From assembly GCA_003539755.1 (NCBI GenBank), contig DPOH01000309.1, forward strand, positions 1 to 28,877: a stretch of 28,877 nucleotides of DNA, given 5' to 3'. The translations under genes were made by a program, and so were the position numbers. Each line of letters opens with the position of its first letter. Within the stretch, counting starts at the first letter, position 1. Source of the stretch: Clostridium sp. (GTDB taxonomy: Bacteria; Bacillota; Clostridia; Clostridiales; Clostridiaceae). The notes under the pieces were generated by a model that was given only the letters and a program-made list of their open reading frames with translations, was not told where the DNA came from and ran no database searches. Shown piece by piece: positions 21,797 through 28,877 of the stretch.

Positions 21797-23203
21797 ATGA
21801 ATAGTAAATTTCCAAAAGATTTTTTATGGGGAGCATCATCATCTGCATTTCAAATTGAAGGAGCGTATGATGAGGATGGAAAAGGACTTAGTGTAGCTGA
21901 CTACAATTCCTTTAAAAAATCTCATATACAAGCTGATACAAAGATAGCATCAGATTTTTATCATAAATTTGAAGAAGATATAAAATTAATGAAAGAGCTT
22001 GGAATGAAAACTTATCGATTTTCTATAGCATGGACTAGAATTATTCCAGATGGTGAAGGTGAAATCAATCAGAAGGGAATAGATTTTTATAATAAAGTTA
22101 TAGATAAACTTATTGAAAATGGAATTGAGCCATTTGTAACACTATATCATTTTGATCTTCCATTTGCACTTGTGGAAAAATATAACGGGTGGGAAGACAG
22201 AAAAACTGTGTATGCATATGAACGATTTGCAAAAATATGCTTTAAAGAATTTGGAGACAGGGTAAAGCTGTGGCAACCTCATAATGAACAAAATTTAATC
22301 GTAAGAGTTAATGAGAGAATAAATATATATGAGGAAAAAGATGAACTTGAAATAGATAGAATGCGTGCACAGATGGATTATAATATGTGTCTTGCACACG
22401 CTATAGCCACTAACTTATGCCATGAAATGGTTGAAGGTGGAAAGATTGGGCCAGCAGTTTCATCATCAGTAACTTATCCGCTTACATGCAAACCAGAAGA
22501 TGTTTATGCAGCAAGAATGAATGATAATTTTAAAGTATATTATATGCTTGATATGCATAAGTATGGTGAATATCCAGGATATTATTTAAATTATCTTGAA
22601 AAGCGTGGAATAAAACTTAAAACAAAAGAAAGTGATAAAGCTATATTGAAATCAGCAAAAATGGATTTTATAGCAGTTAATTATTATAGAACTAATTGTG
22701 CATCTTATCTTCCTTGTGATGATGAACATCCATTTGGAAGCAGAGAAAAAACTGTTGATTTTGATATGTATGGATTATTTAGAATGTCTATGAATCCTAA
22801 TTTAAGTGCAAGTGAATATGGAGCAGCTATTGACCCAAGTGGACTACGTGTTGCTTTAAATGAATATTGGCAGAGATATCGTGTACCTCTTATAATAACT
22901 GAAAATGGCCTTGGAACTCCAGATGTTGTGGAGGATGGAAGAGTACATGATGATTATAGAATTAATTATTTAAAAGAACATATAAAAGCTTGTGAACTTG
23001 CAATAGAAGATGGTGTAGATATGATGGGATATTGTCCATGGTCAGTTATAGATCTTTTAAGCTCTTCACAGGGATTTAGAAAAAGATATGGTCTTGTTTA
23101 TGTAAATAGAAATGATAAAGAAGAATTAGATTTAAAAAGAATTAAAAAAGATAGCTTTTACTGGTATCAGAATGTCATAAAAAATAATGGGTTAAATGAA
23201 TAA
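21797..23203 (+). CDS. 6-phospho-beta-glucosidase, glycoside hydrolase family 1
   Basis: 468 residues, complete GH1 (beta/alpha)8 barrel. The N-terminal signature FLWGASSSAFQIEGA is at 9-23, the acid/base Glu164 in the unusual context WQPHNEQN (most GH1 enzymes have a T(F/L)NEP-like motif), and the nucleophile Glu369 in IITENG. The loop SSSQGFRKRYGLVYV near 420-434, with Ser, Lys and Tyr, is the 6-phosphate-binding signature, so the substrate is the phosphorylated glycoside delivered by the PTS protein. It releases glucose 6-phosphate and an aglycone or glucose. Ribosome site AAGGAAGGA precedes the ATG. Confidence 0.92.
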   Translation: MNSKFPKDFLWGASSSAFQIEGAYDEDGKGLSVADYNSFKKSHIQADTKIASDFYHKFEEDIKLMKELGMKTYRFSIAWTRIIPDGEGEINQKGIDFYNKVIDKLIENGIEPFVTLYHFDLPFALVEKYNGWEDRKTVYAYERFAKICFKEFGDRVKLWQPHNEQNLIVRVNERINIYEEKDELEIDRMRAQMDYNMCLAHAIATNLCHEMVEGGKIGPAVSSSVTYPLTCKPEDVYAARMNDNFKVYYMLDMHKYGEYPGYYLNYLEKRGIKLKTKESDKAILKSAKMDFIAVNYYRTNCASYLPCDDEHPFGSREKTVDFDMYGLFRMSMNPNLSASEYGAAIDPSGLRVALNEYWQRYRVPLIITENGLGTPDVVEDGRVHDDYRINYLKEHIKACELAIEDGVDMMGYCPWSVIDLLSSSQGFRKRYGLVYVNRNDKEELDLKRIKKDSFYWYQNVIKNNGLNE

Positions 23204-23251
23204 AAAAAATATTATTTGGTGAAGTAAGTATATGTGAAGGAGAAAAATATA

Positions 23252-23422
23252 ATGGATAAAAATGATATGAACAGAATTGAAGAATTAAAATCTAAAATAA
23301 GATTTTATGAAGAACAGATTGCAGAAGATGAAGGAGATGGATTTGAAGAATATGAAATAGAGCTTGTTGCAGCTATAGATGAACTTAATAGATTAACTGA
23401 AAAGCTCAATAAAGAATCTTAA
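23252..23422 (+). CDS. Small acidic coiled-coil protein
   Basis: 56 residues from ATG 23252 (GAAGGAG ribosome site about 10 nt upstream; an earlier in-frame start at 23234 lacks one). It is strongly charged, predicted helical, with heptad-like Leu/Ile spacing (IEELKSKIRFYEEQI and LVAAIDELNRLTEKL) broken by an acidic Gly-containing turn DEGDGFEEYE, suggesting a helical hairpin. I do not recognise a family. It follows the 6-phospho-beta-glucosidase by 48 bp and could be co-transcribed with it. No terminator is seen between it and the M13 peptidase gene, which has its own promoter. Confidence 0.6.
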   Translation: MDKNDMNRIEELKSKIRFYEEQIAEDEGDGFEEYEIELVAAIDELNRLTEKLNKES

Positions 23423-23473
23423 AAAAGTTTAAGAAAATTAATAATAACGTATAGTTACCTCAAAATTTATTGG

Positions 23474-23482
23474 TGGTATAAT
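23474..23482 (+). promoter_or_regulatory. Extended -10 promoter for the M13 peptidase gene
   Basis: TGGTATAAT (23474-23482) is an extended -10 element; the -35 region (TTACCT, 23455-23460) is weak, which extended -10 promoters tolerate. The transcript would begin about 20 nt before the ATG at 23510, with GAGGTG as ribosome site. Confidence 0.55.
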
Positions 23483-23509
23483 TTGGATATAAATTTTAGA
23501 GGTGATTAA

Positions 23510-25543
23510 ATGTTAAAAAGAAAAAAGATTTTTATATATGTTTTAGCTTTATCATTAATATTATCCCAAGGAGTTTCTGTTACAAGAGTAAAAGCAGCAG
23601 AAACAGTATCAAATACTAATATATCTCAGGCTGCAGATGTTAGATTACAGGATGATTTTTATACTGCAATTAATAAGGACTGGATAAAAGATACACCAAT
23701 AAAAGATGGATATGTAATGGCAAGTGCATTTAATGATGTTGCAGATATTACAAATGAACAATTAAAAAGTTTGGTAAAGGAAGTTGCTGCTAATAAAAAC
23801 AGTTATGCAGAGCACTCAGATGAAAGAAATATAGCTGTTCTTTATGAAAATTATTTAAACAAAGAACAGAGAAATAAGCAGGGAATTGAGCCTATAAAGG
23901 GATTAATCAAAAAAATAAATGATATTAGTTCTTTAGATGACCTTAATGACCTTAGCAAAAATCAGATTGCAAATACATTAATACAATTTTCATGTTCAGT
24001 TGATGCTAAAGATGCTACAAGATATGCTTTATATATAGGGCCTACAACACTTTTGGTTAGAGATTCAGATGAATGTACAAATCCTACAGAGGACGCTAAA
24101 AATAGAATCAAACTTCAGAAGGAATATTATTTAAAGATGTTTATGATAGCTGGATATTCTGAGAGTGAAGCAAAACAAAAAGTAGATAATGCCTATAAGT
24201 TAATGGATATGATAGCACCACATATAATTGGGCAGAAAGAAGCAAGTACCGACGATAATATAAGAGAGAAATGTTATAATGTGGTCACTATAAATAAACT
24301 TGAGGATATGGCGCCAAACTTAAAGATTAAAGATTATCTAAAAAATATAAAAGCTGATAATGCAAATAAGATAATCCTTGAACAACCTGGGTGGCTTAAA
24401 GCCTTTAATGACATATACAAAGAAGAAAATCTTCAGATATTTAAGGATTATATTGAATTAATAAATATAAATGCAGCAGTAGATTATTTAAATGATGATT
24501 TTGAAAAAATAAGTATAGAATTTGCTAATAAATATTATGGAACAAGTGGTGATATGGCACAAGATGATAAGGCAGTGTCAATGGTAAATGGAGCATTGGG
24601 TATGCCTCTTGGAAAAGTATATTCTGAAAAATATGGAAGTTCAAAAATCAAATCTGATGTTGAAGATATGATAAAAAATATTATTGCAAATTATAAAATT
24701 AGAATAAATAAATTAGACTGGATGAGTGATGAAACTAAAAAAAATGCTATAGAGAAACTTGATAATCTAACTATTAATGTAGCATATCCAGATAAATGGG
24801 AAGATTATTCAAAATTGAATTTGAAATCATATGATGAGGGTGGTTCACTTTATCAGAATATACTTGATTTATCAGATTTCTATGAAGAGAGATCTATTGA
24901 AAAACTTAATAGTAAAGTGGATAAAGATGAATTTGCATGTTCACCACAGACAACAAATGCATTTTATAATCCACAAAATAATAGCATAACTATACCAATG
25001 TCAATACTTAAAGAACCATTATATTATCCAAATGGAAGCAAAGAACAGAACTATGGAGCAATAGGAGCTATTATAGCACACGAAATAACTCATGCCTTTG
25101 ATAATAATGGATCAAAATATGATAGTGATGGTAACTTAAAGGACTGGTGGTCACAAGAAGATTATGATAAATTTAATGAAAAGGTGAAAAAGGTAAGGGC
25201 ATATTACAGCACTGTACCAATGGATGATGGTACTTATGTAAATGGTGATATTACTGTTGGAGAAGATATTTCTGATGTAGGAGGATTTACTTGTGTCCTT
25301 GATATAGTAAATAGCATGGAAAATCCAGACTATAAAGCCTTCTTTGAGAGCTTTGCAAGAATGTGGCGTGATAAATATACTCAAGAAGCAATAACTAATT
25401 TAGTTAAATTTGATGAACATCCAGTAGGTAAAGTAAGAGCTAATGTAACTTTAGGACAGTTTGAAGAATTCTACAAAACTTATGGAGTAACACCAAATGA
25501 CAAAATGTATATAAAACCAGAAGATAGAGTTAAGATATGGTAA
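23510..25543 (+). CDS. Exported M13 family zinc metallopeptidase (neprilysin/PepO-like)
   Basis: 677 residues. A Sec-type signal peptide (MLKRKKIF, hydrophobic core to about residue 22, cleavage likely after VKA near 29) exports it. This differs from the cytosolic PepO of lactococci. The N-terminal lobe begins with DDFYTAINKDWI near 48-59. The catalytic domain has NAFYNP near 483-488, the zinc motif HEITH at 524-528 (Glu525 catalytic) and the third ligand Glu585 with Asp589 in GEDISDVGG. The C-terminal signature includes HPVGKVRANVTL near 637-648. M13 enzymes cut oligopeptides at the amino side of hydrophobic residues. It is monocistronic, with a noncoding repeat immediately behind it and no classical terminator before that repeat. 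Confidence 0.93.
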   Translation: MLKRKKIFIYVLALSLILSQGVSVTRVKAAETVSNTNISQAADVRLQDDFYTAINKDWIKDTPIKDGYVMASAFNDVADITNEQLKSLVKEVAANKNSYAEHSDERNIAVLYENYLNKEQRNKQGIEPIKGLIKKINDISSLDDLNDLSKNQIANTLIQFSCSVDAKDATRYALYIGPTTLLVRDSDECTNPTEDAKNRIKLQKEYYLKMFMIAGYSESEAKQKVDNAYKLMDMIAPHIIGQKEASTDDNIREKCYNVVTINKLEDMAPNLKIKDYLKNIKADNANKIILEQPGWLKAFNDIYKEENLQIFKDYIELININAAVDYLNDDFEKISIEFANKYYGTSGDMAQDDKAVSMVNGALGMPLGKVYSEKYGSSKIKSDVEDMIKNIIANYKIRINKLDWMSDETKKNAIEKLDNLTINVAYPDKWEDYSKLNLKSYDEGGSLYQNILDLSDFYEERSIEKLNSKVDKDEFACSPQTTNAFYNPQNNSITIPMSILKEPLYYPNGSKEQNYGAIGAIIAHEITHAFDNNGSKYDSDGNLKDWWSQEDYDKFNEKVKKVRAYYSTVPMDDGTYVNGDITVGEDISDVGGFTCVLDIVNSMENPDYKAFFESFARMWRDKYTQEAITNLVKFDEHPVGKVRANVTLGQFEEFYKTYGVTPNDKMYIKPEDRVKIW

Positions 25544-25551
25544 TTCACTCA

Positions 25552-25753
25552 GTTGAGAGTTGAAAGTGGAGAGTGGACAGTTGAGGAAGACTTAATTTAG
25601 TTGACAGTTGACAGTTAAGGAGGATTTTACTGACGTAAAATCTTAAATTATGGGAGATAAATTTTGTATAACAAAATCAATGAAATAACAAAATATAAAA
25701 GCTAGAAGCTTTTTTACCTTGAATTGTTAATTGTTAACTGTTACTTGTTAACT
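25552..25753. repeat. MITE-like intergenic repeat with imperfect terminal inverted repeats
   Basis: About 200 bp between the M13 stop and the GNAT remnant. The left side carries reiterated TTGAGAGTTG/TTGACAGTTG units (25552-25583 and 25599-25618), the right side AATTGTTAATTGTTAACTG units (25722-25753). The left unit 25599-25618 and the reverse complement of 25734-25753 agree at 16 of 20 positions. Inside are three perfect hairpins: GATTTTAC/GTAAAATC (25623-25642), ATTTTGT/ACAAAAT (25661-25677) and AAAAGCT/AGCTTTT (25697-25713, followed by T). The last may act as a terminator for the peptidase gene. There is no coding content. Such elements are dispersed in clostridial genomes, but copy number here cannot be seen. 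Confidence 0.6.
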
Positions 25754-26070
25754 ATTTTAAAAGCTTTTTTGATAACAACTATTTTTGTGGTTATGTAGGA
25801 GTGTTAGATAATAAGATAGTAGCAATAAGTGTTGGAATGAAAAAGCCTTGGATAAATGGAATTGAATATTATATAGATGAGTTTTGTGTAGATTATGATA
25901 TGCAGGGAAAAGGTATAGGCAGCAGTTTTATAAAAGGTATAGAAGAAGATATATCAAAACAAGGAATGAATGGAATGATACTAAATACGGAAAAAGACTT
26001 TCCGTCATATAACTTTTACATAAAGAATGGATTTAAGGGAATTGATAATTTAGTTGTACTTGGAAAATAA
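25753..26070 (+). pseudogene. 3' remnant of a GNAT acetyltransferase gene
   Basis: The frame is open from just after the repeat and reads YFKSFFDNNYFCGYVGVLDNKIVAIS in GNAT style well before the first possible start (GTG 25801). It then carries the acetyl-CoA motif MQGKGIGSSF and the C-terminal NFYIKNGF block to the stop at 26070. About 105 residues remain of an expected 150-170; the N-terminal strand and helices are missing. The break coincides with the right edge of the repeat, and no N-terminal piece is found upstream of it. A ribosome site (TAGGAG) directly abuts GTG 25801, too close to work well. It is most likely non-functional. Confidence 0.7.
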
Positions 26071-26126
26071 AATTATAACTGTATACAAAATATTATTAAC
26101 AAAAAGTAAACTATAAATCATATAAA

Positions 26127-26155
26127 TTGAAAATCATAAAAAATAGGAATATAAT
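26127..26155 (+). promoter_or_regulatory. Sigma-A promoter for the MATE pump gene
   Basis: TTGAAA (26127-26132) and TATAAT (26150-26155) with an ideal 17-bp spacer. Transcription should start near 26162, only about 9 nt before the attenuator-like hairpin. Confidence 0.75.
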
Positions 26156-26170
26156 GAGTGGGACTATAAT

Positions 26171-26221
26171 GCGTATAGTTTTAATAATGTGGATAGCGTT
26201 GTTAAAACTATGTGCTTTTTT
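26171..26221 (+). promoter_or_regulatory. Attenuator-like hairpin in the MATE leader
   Basis: Arms 26171-26185 and 26201-26215 pair over 15 bp (three G-U wobbles; core ATAGTTTTAA/TTAAAACTAT perfect), loop AATGTGGATAGCGTT, followed by six T (26216-26221). The whole leader lies between the promoter and the pump start, so transcription would end prematurely unless relieved. The core inverted repeat could alternatively be a repressor operator at the start of the transcript. Guanidine-IV (mepA) riboswitches lie before MATE genes in clostridia, but I cannot confirm that consensus here. Confidence 0.55.
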
Positions 26222-26250
26222 GTTGTAAAAAAAGACGGGAGATGGAAAAC

Positions 26251-27621
26251 GTGATATTAACGAAAAAAGCAAAAGTGCCACAATATGAACTAATGACGGA
26301 AACACCCCTGCCAAAGCTTATAGGAACACTTGCAGTTCCAACTATAATAAGTATGCTGGTCACTAATTTATATAACATGGCTGATTCTTATTTTGTAAGC
26401 CAGCTTGGGACTAGTGCTAGTGGAGCAATAGGAATAGTATTTTCAATTATGGCAATTCTTCAGGCATTAGGGTTTATGCTGGGACATGGTTCAGGAAGTA
26501 TAATAAGCCGTAAATTAGGAGAAAAAGACAGCAATAATGCAATAAAATTTGCTTCAACAAGCTTCTTCTTGGCTATATTTGGAGGAGCAGTAATAGGAAT
26601 AATATGTATTATATTTATAAATCCTTTAATGAGGTTTTTAGGAAGTACTGAAACTATTCTGCCTTATTCAAGAATATATGGGTTTTATATTTTAATTTCA
26701 GCACCAGCAATGGTTTCTGGATGTGTAATGAATAATATTTTAAGATATGAAGGAAAAGCTTCTCTTGCTATGATTGGACTTACTAGTGGGGCGATTCTTA
26801 ATGTTATCGGAGATCCTATATTAATATTTGGATTTAATATGGGTATGTCAGGTGCTGGACTTTCTACTGCAATATCTCAGTATATAAGTTCAATAATATT
26901 ATATTGTATGTTTTTAAGAGGAGAAACAACAAGTAAATTTAAGTTTACAAGAATTACTAAAGATTTCAATGATGTCATTTTAATACTTAAAACTGGTTTT
27001 CCAAGCTTTACAAGACAGTCATTAAGCTGTATTTCAACTACTATGCTTAATCAGTTCTCAGGGCTTTATGGAGATGCTGCAATAGCGGCAATGAGTATAG
27101 TATCAAGAGTATGTAATGTTATATTTTCTATTTGTATTGGTATGGGGCAGGGGCTTCAGCCAGTTGCTGCTTTTAACTATGGAGCAAAAAAATATTTACG
27201 TGTAAGAAAAGCATTTATATTTGCATTCATATCTAGTACATGTATTATAGCATTTATAACAGTAATAACTATGATAGATAGTGGAAGCATAATTCAAATA
27301 TTCCGTGATGATGCAGATGTTATTAAGATAGGAACAACTGCATTAAGAGCACAGCTTATAGGTATGATTTTCTGTCCTATATCAGTATGTAGTAATATGA
27401 TGTTCCAAAGTATAGGTAAAAGCAAAATAGCTACATTCTTAGCTGCTCTTAGAAGTGGATTATGTTTTATTCCAGTAATATTTTTAATGTCTAATATGTT
27501 TGGATTAAAAGGTATAGAAATAGCACAACCTATATCAGATATACTTGTATGCCTTATTACTATTCCATGTACTTTACCATTTCTTAAACAATTAAAATTA
27601 AGTGAATTAGCAGTTGATTAG
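26251..27621 (+). CDS. MATE family multidrug efflux transporter (MepA/NorM-like)
   Basis: 456 residues from the GTG at 26251 (GGGAG at 26237-26241 is 9 nt upstream; the ATG at 26242 directly abuts it and a start at 26212 lies in the leader hairpin). Twelve membrane segments in two homologous halves. Typical MATE blocks: PLPKLIGTLAVPTIISMLV at the start of helix 1, YNMADSYFVSQLGTSA, the GHGSGSIISRKLGEKD loop near 75-90, GDPILIFGF near 188-196, and GMGQGLQPVAAFNYGAKK near 294-311. These antiporters expel cationic drugs or metabolites using Na+ or H+. The leader hairpin suggests ligand-controlled expression. No MarR-type regulator is adjacent. Confidence 0.9.
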   Translation: MILTKKAKVPQYELMTETPLPKLIGTLAVPTIISMLVTNLYNMADSYFVSQLGTSASGAIGIVFSIMAILQALGFMLGHGSGSIISRKLGEKDSNNAIKFASTSFFLAIFGGAVIGIICIIFINPLMRFLGSTETILPYSRIYGFYILISAPAMVSGCVMNNILRYEGKASLAMIGLTSGAILNVIGDPILIFGFNMGMSGAGLSTAISQYISSIILYCMFLRGETTSKFKFTRITKDFNDVILILKTGFPSFTRQSLSCISTTMLNQFSGLYGDAAIAAMSIVSRVCNVIFSICIGMGQGLQPVAAFNYGAKKYLRVRKAFIFAFISSTCIIAFITVITMIDSGSIIQIFRDDADVIKIGTTALRAQLIGMIFCPISVCSNMMFQSIGKSKIATFLAALRSGLCFIPVIFLMSNMFGLKGIEIAQPISDILVCLITIPCTLPFLKQLKLSELAVD

Positions 27622-27756
27622 TTATGGTAAAAGGGAGTATATTTTATGTAAAAAGGAAATATAAAGACTACAATAATATGAATATAAACAAAAGTTATTT
27701 CAATAATTAAGAATAAAAAGTAAAGATGTTCAATATTTATTTATGAGGTGATTACT

Positions 27757-28707
27757 ATGAAGAATAATATTATTACTTATGAAACATATTATGGGACATC
27801 AAAGAGAACGGCAGAAATTTTAGCACTTATTATTGGAAATGCAAAAGTTTATAGTATTGATGATGCACCAGAGAATATCAGTATGTATGATAATGTTATT
27901 TCAGTATTTGCATTTCATGGCTACATCACTGGGCAAAAGACAATGAAGTATCTTAAGGATTTAGATGAATCATTAAATGAAAAATCTTTAGGATTAGTAG
28001 GAGTAGGCATCATGGAGAATGACATAAATAATTATGGGAAATTAATAGAAGATGCAATTGGAAAAAAAGCTGATTTTACAAAGTTTATTGAAGGTGAACT
28101 AAGAATAAACAAGCTTACTGAAGATGATAGAGCTGTATTGGAAAAATTCCTTGGCGAGCATAATATAAAATTTATGGATATGGGAAAATTTAAGGTGGAA
28201 GAAGTATGCGAAGAAGCATGTATAATAAAAGAGTTATTAGAAAGTCATAATAAAAAGCTAGATGAATATGAGCTTCAGAAATCAATAGATGATTATATAT
28301 CTAGTAAAAATACATGTACACTTACATCTGGAGTATGTGAATTTATAAGGTCAACTCCTATTGAGTACTCATATGTTAACGGATGTTTTTATTTCTTTAC
28401 TGAAGGTGGATTAAAATTTAAGGGGATTTTACAGAATCCAAATGTTTCAATATGTATATATGATGACTATAGTGGAATGGTAAATTTAAAAGGCCTTCAG
28501 ATAACTGGAAAAGCTGAGCTTATTTCAATTGGTAGTGATGAGTATAAAGAATTGCTTGAAATAAAGAAATTAAAATTTGAAAATATAAATAATCTTCCTG
28601 TAAATTTAAATCTTTTAAAGGTTTATCCAGTTAAATGTGAATTTTTAAATTCAGATTTTAAAAATTATGAAGTAGATGTAAAGCATAAATTAGAAAAATT
28701 TTATTAG
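27757..28707 (+). CDS. Flavodoxin-domain / pyridoxamine 5'-phosphate oxidase-like fusion protein
   Basis: 316 residues from ATG 27757 (GAGGTG ribosome site; an in-frame GTG at 27748 overlaps it). Residues 1-140 resemble a flavodoxin of the protoporphyrinogen-oxidase (HemG-like) type: ITYETYYGTSKRTAEIL carries the FMN phosphate-binding loop, followed by VISVFAFHGYITG and GLVGVGIMEND. Residues from about 175 to the end resemble the split-barrel flavin-binding PNPOx-like proteins (GVCEFIRSTPIEYSYVNGCFYFFTEGGLKFKGILQNPNVSICIYDDYSG, shortened: SGVCEFIR…KFKGILQNPNVSICIYD). Two flavin-type domains in one chain suggest an intramolecular electron relay. The substrate is unknown. It lies 135 bp after the MATE gene, with no clear terminator between and a strong one behind. 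Confidence 0.75.
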   Translation: MKNNIITYETYYGTSKRTAEILALIIGNAKVYSIDDAPENISMYDNVISVFAFHGYITGQKTMKYLKDLDESLNEKSLGLVGVGIMENDINNYGKLIEDAIGKKADFTKFIEGELRINKLTEDDRAVLEKFLGEHNIKFMDMGKFKVEEVCEEACIIKELLESHNKKLDEYELQKSIDDYISSKNTCTLTSGVCEFIRSTPIEYSYVNGCFYFFTEGGLKFKGILQNPNVSICIYDDYSGMVNLKGLQITGKAELISIGSDEYKELLEIKKLKFENINNLPVNLNLLKVYPVKCEFLNSDFKNYEVDVKHKLEKFY

Positions 28708-28727
28708 CATGATCTTAATAGATATTA

Positions 28728-28770
28728 TAGGTCTTAATCCTGTGTAATAACAGGATTAAGACCTATTTTT
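28728..28770 (+). terminator. Strong intrinsic terminator after the flavodoxin fusion gene
   Basis: A perfect 16-bp stem (28728-28743 with 28750-28765; arms begin TAGGTCTTAATCC), 6-nt loop GTAATA, then TTTTT at 28766-28770. The remaining 107 bp to the window end are AT-rich; a GGGAGG run at 28775-28780 is followed only by a 3-codon frame, so no gene start is supported. Confidence 0.92.
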
Positions 28771-28877
28771 AATTGGGAGGATTATTAAAATTGATAAATT
28801 AGTTTTTGAAAAAATTAATAAATTATAATAAATACAAAGATTTTATAATAAAATTACAAAAATATATTGCAATAGAG

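Noticed and set aside
28771..28877. Start of a new gene after GGGAGG at 28775
   Set aside because: The frame after the nearest TTG closes after three codons, and no other start follows at suitable spacing.

Overview
The window is AT-rich DNA with strong AGGAGG-type ribosome sites, frequent TTG and GTG starts, sigma-A promoters and U-tailed terminators. Almost all genes are on the + strand. The gene families (short-chain ChrA pair, CrtI-like oxidoreductase, beta-glucoside PTS, Lrp, PxpABC) and the base composition point to a Clostridium sensu stricto, probably a saccharolytic soil or gut species. This is inferred from composition and protein resemblance only. I see no rRNA, tRNA, CRISPR array, phage gene or transposase.

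Layout. (1) 308-4298: a fold-type I aminotransferase with its own terminator, two GNAT acetyltransferases, an isochorismatase-like cysteine hydrolase, and an alpha/beta-hydrolase lipoprotein ending at a strong terminator. (2) 4466-15722: the centre of interest. An Lrp/AsnC regulator is followed by a D-amino-acid transaminase (dat), the two halves of a D-glutamate cyclase (C-terminal-type DUF4392 domain and DUF1445 domain as separate genes), pxpA, an alanine racemase, pxpB, pxpC, a biotin carboxyl carrier protein, a biotin carboxylase and an AGCS alanine/glycine:cation symporter. (3) 15723-18240: a purine-rich stretch of doubtful coding value, a 5'-truncated AraC-type gene on the - strand, and a two-gene short-chain ChrA transporter. 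(4) 18566-23422: an orphan CrtI-like FAD oxidoreductase, then a beta-glucoside PTS EIIBC plus 6-phospho-beta-glucosidase unit and a 56-residue coiled-coil protein. (5) 23510-28707: an exported M13 metallopeptidase, a 200-bp noncoding repeat, a beheaded GNAT remnant, a MATE efflux pump behind an attenuator-like hairpin, and a flavodoxin/PNPOx-like fusion.

How region 2 may work. AGCS would import alanine. Alr interconverts L- and D-alanine. Dat moves the amino group from D-alanine to 2-oxoglutarate, giving D-glutamate. The split cyclase would turn D-glutamate into 5-oxo-D-proline. PxpABC, here accompanied by its own biotin carboxylase and BCCP, would open an oxoproline ring. BC + BCCP + AHS1 (PxpB) + AHS2 (PxpC) is the domain set of urea carboxylase, split over four genes and followed by PxpA instead of allophanate hydrolase. 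This suggests a biotin-dependent oxoproline or lactam-opening enzyme fed by D-amino-acid metabolism.

The dat and AGCS leaders carry the same kind of element: a terminator hairpin with a 17-19 nt loop that begins with the same GACAATGnnGTC block and is followed by TTTTTTTATT. It could be a shared attenuator or riboswitch. A hairpin of similar layout, with a loop that also starts AATGnnG, precedes the MATE pump.
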